NCBI GenBank assembly: GCA_003512875.1
Contig: DONZ01000192.1
Location: forward strand, 1-26,826
Direction of reading: 5' to 3'
From: Desulfovibrio sp.
Lineage (GTDB): Bacteria; Desulfobacterota; Desulfovibrionia; Desulfovibrionales; Desulfovibrionaceae
DNA length: 26,826 bases
This document shows, in pieces, positions 7,219 through 12,728 of this stretch. The first letter of the stretch is position 1; each line of letters starts with the position of its first letter. The position numbers and the translations under genes are program-made. The notes under the pieces are model-generated. The model saw nothing but the letters and a program-made list of their open reading frames with translations, had not been told where the DNA came from and made no database searches.

Positions 7219-7581
7219 ATGAAAAAATTTTTATTGGTATTTCTTAGTGTCAGCCTGCTTTCCGGGTGCGTAAGCAGTGTGAGTTTCAATACGGGCTTTA
7301 TTCCTCCGCCCAGACACTATTACTCCACAACGGAAAGTGTCAGCGTTATAACCGCAGCACCGGTGACAAACGGACAAACAATTGTCGAAGAAGTAATCAT
7401 ACCGAAACAAACCGTGGTTATCGAAAAGACGTATCCTGTTTATCCCGCCTTATCCGTCGGCTTTTTTTATCCTTTCGGCTACTACAAACCGTATTGGCAT
7501 GGCAGACGTTACCACCGCCCGCCGCCCCCTCACAAACCGCGTCCGCCCCACGGGCGCCCTCCCCGTCCTCCGCGCCGCTGA
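7219..7581 (+). CDS. Small proline/histidine-rich lipoprotein
   Basis: A 120-residue protein with a lipoprotein signal peptide: KK, a hydrophobic core and the lipobox LLSGC with the lipidated cysteine at residue 17. It should be anchored in the inner or outer membrane. The middle part is a plain Val/Thr/Ile-rich stretch. From about residue 80 it becomes aromatic, then a basic tail rich in Pro, Arg and His (HGRRYHRPPPPHKPRPP, ending in PPRR). Such tails may extend across the periplasm, bind peptidoglycan or bind metal, but nothing here decides between these. I do not recognise the family. It is monocistronic, with its own promoter and terminator. Confidence 0.8.
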   Translation: MKKFLLVFLSVSLLSGCVSSVSFNTGFIPPPRHYYSTTESVSVITAAPVTNGQTIVEEVIIPKQTVVIEKTYPVYPALSVGFFYPFGYYKPYWHGRRYHRPPPPHKPRPPHGRPPRPPRR

Positions 7582-7603
7582 TTTGACAAAACAATTCATC
7601 ATA

Positions 7604-7633
7604 AAAAAGGTACCTGTTTCAGGTACCTTTTTC
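7604..7633. terminator. Bidirectional terminator between convergent genes
   Basis: A perfect 13-bp inverted repeat: AAAAAGGTACCTG (7604-7616), loop TTT, CAGGTACCTTTTT (7620-7632). A and T runs on the two sides let it stop the plus-strand lipoprotein transcript and the minus-strand diguanylate cyclase transcript ending at 7660. Confidence 0.9.
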
Positions 7634-7659
7634 TTTCTTCATGCCATATAAATTTTAAA

Positions 7660-8727
7660 TCACATCTGCGGAACAACCATATTGCGGCCTGCCGTCTTCG
7701 CCCTGTACAGATTTTCATCGACACGCTGGAGCAGTTCCTTTACGCCCTCGCCCTCACGGTAGGAAACAAGCCCGATACTGACGGTAATCGGCTTATGGTT
7801 CGGCGTAACCATATTCGTTTCCACAGTATGCCGGATACGCTCCGCGATACGGTAAGCATTTTCCAAAACGGTATTGTGCAAAATAATGATAAATTCCTCG
7901 CCTCCGAAGCGCACGACATAATCTTTGTCACGCAGCGTTTTTTGCAAAAGCATGACAAGCAGCTGCAAAACCTGATCGCCGACCAAATGCCCGAAGGTAT
8001 CATTAACCGCTTTAAAGTAATCGATATCAAGCATCAATAAACAAAAATCCCTTCCTTTTTCGCTTGCTTCCTTAAATGCTTCCTCTAAAAATCCGGCTAA
8101 AACATTTCTGTTATACGCACCGGTCAGAGGGTCAAGCGCGGAGTTTTTGATGATATTTTGCTGTTCCTGCTCCAAATCGACAACTTTTTTATTCAATCTG
8201 TTCAAAATGCTTTGAAAGAATGTTGCGTCATAATAAATGGAAACCAAGCCTTTCTTACGGCTTTCCGTTTCAAAGCCGGAGAGCCAGTAAACATAATTCC
8301 TCTGTTCATCATCAAGTCCGAGGCTGAATTCCTGCTGGACAATAGCGGACTGGTCAATGGCATATTTGCAGTTTTCATAAAAAACTTCCCTGTCTTCATC
8401 GGAAAAATACGCCAAATGCGTAACGTCCAAACCTTGATAATCGGTTTGGTTCATACGCACGACTTTCTTATATTCTTCGTTTACGAGCAAAAATTTCGCA
8501 TTTGCGTCTTTTATGGCGACAGGCAGCGGAATGGCATTGAAAGCACTTAAAAAATACTGATTGTCTTCTTCCATTTTTTTAATTTGTGCAAGCCGGGCTG
8601 AATGTTGTTTTCTCAATGCCTCAAATTGTGCTTGTTCTTCACCTGAAAGCTTATTCCACAACGCTTCTTCCGCACTGAAATCATGCATATTCATAAGCCA
8701 TTGATAGCAATTTTCCGATATGTTCAT
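7660..8727 (-). CDS. PAS-GGDEF diguanylate cyclase
   Basis: A 355-residue cytoplasmic signalling protein without membrane segments. An N-terminal helical part is followed by a PAS-type sensor domain (about residues 55-175), a linker helix and a GGDEF domain (about 195-355). The GGDEF domain has LDIDYFKAVNDTFGH and an intact active-site GGEEF at 275-279, so it should make cyclic di-GMP from GTP. An inhibitory-site motif R266-D-K-D269 lies five residues before it, as in cyclases subject to product feedback. The ligand of the PAS domain is unknown. It begins one base after the stop of gmhB and is the last gene of a uvrA-gmhB-cyclase run. The ribosome site is weak. Confidence 0.92.
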   Translation of the reverse strand: MNISENCYQWLMNMHDFSAEEALWNKLSGEEQAQFEALRKQHSARLAQIKKMEEDNQYFLSAFNAIPLPVAIKDANAKFLLVNEEYKKVVRMNQTDYQGLDVTHLAYFSDEDREVFYENCKYAIDQSAIVQQEFSLGLDDEQRNYVYWLSGFETESRKKGLVSIYYDATFFQSILNRLNKKVVDLEQEQQNIIKNSALDPLTGAYNRNVLAGFLEEAFKEASEKGRDFCLLMLDIDYFKAVNDTFGHLVGDQVLQLLVMLLQKTLRDKDYVVRFGGEEFIIILHNTVLENAYRIAERIRHTVETNMVTPNHKPITVSIGLVSYREGEGVKELLQRVDENLYRAKTAGRNMVVPQM

Positions 8728-8728
8728 A

Positions 8729-9334
8729 CTAATCTCTGCTGTCTTTTATAATGAAATCACTCAATGATGACAAAGTTGAAACAAGATAACATTTTGTTTT
8801 TTCTTGTTTTATTCCAAAAACTTCACTTGAAAACCCCGTAGGTTCTCCTTTCCTTCGCAGATGAAATTTCCGTGCCGTCTGTTCTCCTTTTCCGGTCAAA
8901 ACCAAACAGGAAAGCGCAAAACCCGCTTTTATTCCAAAAACGACATCTTCCATCTTATCCCCGACCATGGCGCATTCATCCGCGCAAATGCCATGTTTTT
9001 GCGATAAGTATTCCCACATTCCGAGGGCGGGCTTGCGGCAGGAACATTCTTCCTCCGGCGCATGGGGGCAAAAGGCGTAATCGGAAATTTCCACACCCTT
9101 TTCAAGCAAGAGCTGTTTCAGCGCCTCTTGGCAGGCAAAAAAATCATTTTCTGAAAAATAGCCTCTGCCAATTCCGGATTGGTTTGTTACCACAAAAATC
9201 TTAATAGCATTATCCCGTAACAATTTCAAGGAATTTGACACCCCCGGAAAAAGTTCCACTTGGGCGGGGTCGGAAAGATAATGCTTATCGAGAATAAGCG
9301 TTCCGTCCCTGTCTGCGAAAAGATATTTAATCAT
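8729..9334 (-). CDS. gmhB: HAD phosphatase, GmhB-like (heptose bisphosphate phosphatase)
   Basis: A 201-residue HAD-superfamily IIIA phosphatase. Motif I is D8-R-D10-G-T, motif II is in VTNQSGIGRG (about 49-58), motif III is K101-P, and motif IV is GDKMED at 125-130. A zinc loop C89-P-H91...C97-S-C99 is the mark of the GmhB / HisB N-terminal group. GmhB removes the 7-phosphate (or in some lineages the 7-phosphate of the alpha anomer) from heptose bisphosphate in the supply of ADP-heptose or GDP-heptose for surface polysaccharide. It starts 9 bases after uvrA, with AGGGA before the ATG. Histidinol-phosphatase activity cannot be excluded from sequence alone, but no his gene lies nearby. Confidence 0.85.
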   Translation of the reverse strand: MIKYLFADRDGTLILDKHYLSDPAQVELFPGVSNSLKLLRDNAIKIFVVTNQSGIGRGYFSENDFFACQEALKQLLLEKGVEISDYAFCPHAPEEECSCRKPALGMWEYLSQKHGICADECAMVGDKMEDVVFGIKAGFALSCLVLTGKGEQTARKFHLRRKGEPTGFSSEVFGIKQEKTKCYLVSTLSSLSDFIIKDSRD

Positions 9335-9343
9335 AAAAAATCC

Positions 9344-12286
9344 CTATGAAAATTTCCGGCGCATACGCCGTTCCTCTACCAGGAATTTTCCTGTCACGGA
9401 AGCCGGGTCCGCCATAATAGCCTCCGGCGTGCCCTCCGAAATAATGGTTCCGCCATTTTCGCCGCCTCCGGGACCGATGTCGATAACATAATCGGAAGCC
9501 AAAATCACATCCGTGTTATGCTCGATAACGACAACGCTCGCCCCGCGCTCCACCAGCTGGTGCAAAACCGTCACCAGTTTGCCCACTTCGTGCATGTGCA
9601 GCCCCGTTGTCGGTTCATCCAGAATATATACGGTATTCGGCAAAGAACGCTTGCCAAGCTCGCGGGAGATTTTTATCCTTTGCGCTTCTCCGCCTGAAAG
9701 CGTCGTTGCCGGCTGCCCTAAACGGATATAACCGAGTCCCACGCTTTCAAGCATGGCAAGCCGCCTTTCCAGAGAAGGATAATTTTCAAAAAACTGCCTT
9801 GCTTCGCTTACCGTCATATCCAACACTTCGGCGATATTCTTATCCTTATAGCGGACTTCCAGCGTTTCCCGATTAAAACGCTGACCTTTGCAAACATCGC
9901 ACTGCACAAAAATATCAGGCAAAAAGTGCATTTCGACACGGATCTGTCCGTCGCCTTTGCACGTTTCACAGCGCCCGCCCGCAACGTTGAAACTGAACCG
10001 TCCCGCCTTGTACCCGCGCCGTTTCGCGTCCTGCGTCATGGCGAAAATATTGCGTATCTCATCAAAAATCTTCGTATAGGTTGCAGGATTGGAACGGGGC
10101 GTCCTGCCGATAGGGCTTTGGTCAATGGACACGACACGTTCGATTTTATCGATATTGACAATCCTCTTCACTTCCCCCGGCTGATCGACCTTTATCCCGC
10201 AGTGCATGGCTATATGCTTATACAGCGTATCAATCACAAGGGAGCTTTTGCCGGATCCGGAAACGCCCGTCACACACGTAAGCAAACCTAAAGGAATGGC
10301 GCAGTCGATGTTTTTGATATTGTTGGTCGTCACGCCTTTCAAGGTTAAAAACTCTTTGGGCTCGCGCCGTTCATCGGGAAGAGGGACTTTCATATCCCCG
10401 CGCAAATATTTTGCCGTAAGCGAATGCGCATTTTTATACAATTCCTGCACAGTTCCCGCAAAAACAAGTTCTCCGCCGTTCGCCCCCGAAGCAGGTCCCA
10501 GTTCCAAAATGGTATCCGCCTCGCGGATAGTCGCTTCGTCATGCTCCACAACCAAAACCGTATTGCCTCTGTTTTGCAGGCTTCGCAGCGTTTGAATAAG
10601 CCGCTCGTTGTCACGGGGGTGCAGACCGATGGACGGTTCATCCAAAACATAGGTCACCCCGACCAAACCGGAACCGAGCTGGGAAGCAAGACGTATGCGC
10701 TGGGACTCCCCGCCGGAAAGGGTTATCATGGAACGGGCGAGGGAAAGATAATCAAGCCCCACATTGAGCATGAAAGAAAGACGGTGCGTCAATTCCTTCA
10801 ATAAAGGTTCGGCAATGATCGCATGCCTGCCGGTAAATTCCAAACTTTCAAGCCAAGCCAAAGCCTTTGCAATGGAAAGACTGCAAAATTCATAAATATT
10901 ATATTCTGCCGCCGGATTTTTAACATGGGCTTTGCCCACTTTCACGCAAAGCGCTTCCGGACGCAGCCTTGCCCCTTTGCACTGCGGACAGTCCACCGCA
11001 TAGCTGTATTTCGACAAAATTTCACTCCATGCATCGCCATGCGCCATGAAACGCTCCAGCAAATACATCACCCCGGACCAGTGGGCATTACCGCTTGCGC
11101 TTTCGTCCAGCGCCCGATTGAGGCTTGTTCCGCCCATGAAATTCCGGCGCAGGCTTCCTGTTCTGTTCACACCCCCCGCTTCGCCATGAAAAAGGGCTTT
11201 TTTGGCTTCTTCGCTGAAATCTTTCAAAGGCGTATTCAACGTGAAACCATGCCGCCTGCCCAGTTCCGCAAGAGGTTTTTCTATTTGCTTCCATGTATAC
11301 GGGCTGGAAAACGGCGCCAATGCCCCCTCGGCAAGGGACAGGCTTTCATCCGGCGCGATAAGTTGGGAATCGAACGTCGCCACAGTGCCTATGCCTGCGC
11401 ACTGCGGACAAGCCCCCTGCGGGCTGTTGAACGAAAAAAGCTGCGGAGAGGGAACCGGCATTGTCGTATGGCATTTAGGGCAAACGCTGTCTGTCGAATG
11501 GACGACGTCTTCCCTGCCCTCGCAGGACACAATGATACGCCCCTCACCGTATTTGAGAGCCAATTCCACAGAATCAGCCAGACGGGTGCGCATGTCTTCC
11601 TTGATAACCAGCCTGTCAATGACCAAATCGATACTGTGCTTTTTATTCTTATCCAATTCAGGCGCTTCATCGAGGGTGTAAATTTTCTTTTCTTCACCAA
11701 GAGTCGCCACCCGCACCCGCACAAAACCGTCAGCTTTCAATTTTTTAAACCTGTCCTGATGCGTGCCTTTTTGCATTTCCACAAGCGGCGCAAGCAAAAC
11801 AAGCCGTGACCCTTGCGGCAAATCCATGATGTCGGCGATGATTTCATCAGAGGCGCGGGCTTCAATTGGAGTACCGCACTTCACACAATACATCGAACCG
11901 AGCCGCGCGAAAAACACCCTTAAAAAATCATACACTTCCGTCACCGTGCCCACAGTCGAGCGCGGATTTCGCCCCGTGGTCTGCTGCTCAAGACTTATGG
12001 CGGGAGAAAGCCCCTCGATTTTATCCACCAAGGGCTTATCCATTTTAGGCAAAAACTGGCGGGCATAGGCGGACAAAGACTCCACATAGCGCCTTTGCCC
12101 CTCTGCGTAAACAATATCAAAAGCAAGGGTCGATTTGCCGGACCCGGAAGGACCGCACACAACCACAAGTTCATTGCGCGGAATACGCACATTGATATTT
12201 TTCAAATTGTGCTGTCTTGCCCCTTCGACAATGATCGCACCGTTTTGCTCCGTATTTTGCTTTATCTCGTTTTTCTTTTCTGACAT
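9344..12286 (-). CDS. uvrA: UvrA, excinuclease ABC subunit A
   Basis: A 980-residue DNA-damage sensor of nucleotide excision repair that, with UvrB, finds bulky lesions. It has two ABC ATPase modules: Walker A GPSGSGKS at residues 45-52, and a second GVSGSGKSSL in the C-terminal half. The ABC signatures are LSGGESQRIRLA and LSGGEAQRIKIS. Zinc modules are visible: CPKC...CPQC in the first half and CETCKGDG...CDVCKGQRF in the second. The length is slightly above the usual 940 or so because of about 15 polar residues at the N terminus. A good AAGGAAA ribosome site precedes the ATG. It leads a minus-strand run with gmhB and the diguanylate cyclase, which is not a usual uvrA neighbourhood. Confidence 0.97.
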   Translation of the reverse strand: MSEKKNEIKQNTEQNGAIIVEGARQHNLKNINVRIPRNELVVVCGPSGSGKSTLAFDIVYAEGQRRYVESLSAYARQFLPKMDKPLVDKIEGLSPAISLEQQTTGRNPRSTVGTVTEVYDFLRVFFARLGSMYCVKCGTPIEARASDEIIADIMDLPQGSRLVLLAPLVEMQKGTHQDRFKKLKADGFVRVRVATLGEEKKIYTLDEAPELDKNKKHSIDLVIDRLVIKEDMRTRLADSVELALKYGEGRIIVSCEGREDVVHSTDSVCPKCHTTMPVPSPQLFSFNSPQGACPQCAGIGTVATFDSQLIAPDESLSLAEGALAPFSSPYTWKQIEKPLAELGRRHGFTLNTPLKDFSEEAKKALFHGEAGGVNRTGSLRRNFMGGTSLNRALDESASGNAHWSGVMYLLERFMAHGDAWSEILSKYSYAVDCPQCKGARLRPEALCVKVGKAHVKNPAAEYNIYEFCSLSIAKALAWLESLEFTGRHAIIAEPLLKELTHRLSFMLNVGLDYLSLARSMITLSGGESQRIRLASQLGSGLVGVTYVLDEPSIGLHPRDNERLIQTLRSLQNRGNTVLVVEHDEATIREADTILELGPASGANGGELVFAGTVQELYKNAHSLTAKYLRGDMKVPLPDERREPKEFLTLKGVTTNNIKNIDCAIPLGLLTCVTGVSGSGKSSLVIDTLYKHIAMHCGIKVDQPGEVKRIVNIDKIERVVSIDQSPIGRTPRSNPATYTKIFDEIRNIFAMTQDAKRRGYKAGRFSFNVAGGRCETCKGDGQIRVEMHFLPDIFVQCDVCKGQRFNRETLEVRYKDKNIAEVLDMTVSEARQFFENYPSLERRLAMLESVGLGYIRLGQPATTLSGGEAQRIKISRELGKRSLPNTVYILDEPTTGLHMHEVGKLVTVLHQLVERGASVVVIEHNTDVILASDYVIDIGPGGGENGGTIISEGTPEAIMADPASVTGKFLVEERRMRRKFS

Positions 12287-12313
12287 ATTGTTTCCTTTTT
12301 CTTTGCAGTTACG

Positions 12314-12341
12314 TTAATATCATTTCTATAATATTTGGCAA
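12314..12341 (-). promoter_or_regulatory. Possible sigma-70 promoter of uvrA
   Basis: On the minus strand TTGCCA (12336-12341) and TATTAA (12314-12319) are 16 bases apart. Transcription would start near 12307, about 20 bases before the uvrA ATG. It lies downstream of the terminator at 12359-12391, which makes uvrA independent of transcripts entering from the right. I see no LexA box between promoter and gene. Confidence 0.5.
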
Positions 12342-12358
12342 GCACAAAAAATCATACG

Positions 12359-12391
12359 AAAAAAGCCCCTTATCTTGGGGAATAAAGGGCT
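12359..12391 (-). terminator. Rho-independent terminator on the minus strand
   Basis: Minus-strand RNA pairs AGCCCUUUAU (12391-12382) with AUAAGGGGCU (12373-12364), ten pairs with one G.U, across an 8-base loop, followed by U residues (12363-12359). On the plus strand the hairpin is followed by A residues and would not terminate. It separates the candidate small RNA, and any res read-through, from uvrA. Confidence 0.8.
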
Positions 12392-12479
12392 AAAAAAGGA
12401 GGCAGTTTAAAGGAGAGTTTTATATAAACGGTGTTTTTATAGGGGTTCCGAACTCCCCTTGCTTTATAAGCTATGTAAA

Positions 12480-12504
12480 CATATCAAATCAGAACTTTGA
12501 TATG
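12480..12504 (-). repeat. 9-bp hairpin at the predicted 5' end of the small RNA
   Basis: A perfect inverted repeat, CATATCAAA (12480-12488) and TTTGATATG (12496-12504), with a 7-base loop. It begins about three bases after the predicted sigma-54 start site, where a stem would protect the RNA 5' end. Confidence 0.7.
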
Positions 12505-12517
12505 ATACCTGTTTATC

Positions 12518-12533
12518 AGCAAGGACCGTGCCA
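12518..12533 (-). promoter_or_regulatory. Full-consensus sigma-54 (-24/-12) promoter
   Basis: The minus strand reads TGGCACGGTCCTTGCT, preceded by T. This matches every fixed position of the sigma-54 consensus TGGCAC-R-N4-TTGC-W with exact spacing. It points away from res, towards the hairpins and terminator. rpoN is present in this window at 20059-21501. An AT-rich block directly upstream could bend DNA, and a palindrome at 12647-12665 lies where an activator would bind. Confidence 0.78.
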
Positions 12534-12646
12534 AACATACGAAAAATAAAAATATAATAAATTCAATAAAATAAAAATATATTTTTTACAAACTCATCTC
12601 ACAGCCCCTGCCGCCTATACAATCTTTGCACAGTTTTTCCGCCTTT

Positions 12647-12665
12647 CTGTATAAATTTTATACAG
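12647..12665. promoter_or_regulatory. 19-nt perfect palindrome, candidate sigma-54 activator site
   Basis: CTGTATAAATTTTATACAG has two 9-base arms around one central base. Its centre is about 150 bp upstream of the predicted sigma-54 start site, within the range usual for enhancer sites. It resembles a gammaproteobacterial LexA box at its ends, but the spacing between CTGT and ACAG is 11 rather than 8. The activator is unknown. Confidence 0.5.
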
Positions 12666-12728
12666 CATATGAGCCCATACAAAATTCATCCATATGCCTT
12701 TTGTTCTTTTCTTATCTCACTTAAAAAA

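Larger units (their letters stand above)
12358..12507 (-). ncRNA. Candidate sigma-54-dependent small RNA (about 150 nt)
   Basis: The RNA would start near 12507, twelve bases past the -12 element, and end in the T run near 12359. Seen in sequence: a 5' hairpin CATATCAAA / TTTGATATG with a 7-base loop starting 3 bases from the predicted end; a 4-bp hairpin; a hairpin AGGGG / CCCCT; an unpaired region containing CUCUCCUUU and GCCUCCUUUUUU; and a rho-independent terminator. The two CU-rich stretches are complementary to Shine-Dalgarno sequences, as in many RNAs that block translation. The family is not one I recognise. An alternative is that part of this is the 3' untranslated end of the mod-res transcript. 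Expression is not shown by sequence. Confidence 0.5.
12287..12728. other. 442-bp gap with dense regulatory structure and no protein gene
   Basis: From right to left the gap holds a 19-nt palindrome (12647-12665), a very AT-rich block (about 12541-12590), a full-consensus sigma-54 promoter on the minus strand (12518-12533), a 9-bp hairpin (12480-12504), a small hairpin GCTTTATAAGC (12461-12471), a G/C hairpin (12441-12459), a CU-rich stretch as read on the minus strand (12392-12418), a terminator (12359-12391) and the uvrA promoter. No reading frame here looks coding. The order fits an independent small RNA gene. Confidence 0.7.

Noticed and set aside
10823..11809. A 328-codon plus-strand open frame opposite uvrA
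   Set aside because: It lies wholly within the clear UvrA coding sequence on the other strand and its translation is Phe/Arg/His-rich without recognisable domains; it is a shadow frame.
12441..12459. A sequence like a tRNA T-arm (GGGG TTCCGAA CTCCCC) in the uvrA upstream gap
   Set aside because: The loop does not fit the TTCRANY pattern and no D-arm, anticodon arm or acceptor stem can be built around it.
12626..12655. Plus-strand promoter TTGCAC / TATAAA reading against res
   Set aside because: The spacing is 18, the -10 lies within the palindrome, and no plus-strand gene or terminator follows; kept only as a possible antisense start.
12647..12665. LexA (SOS) box upstream of uvrA
   Set aside because: CTGT and ACAG are 11 bases apart instead of 8, and the site is more than 350 bp from the uvrA start, beyond a terminator.
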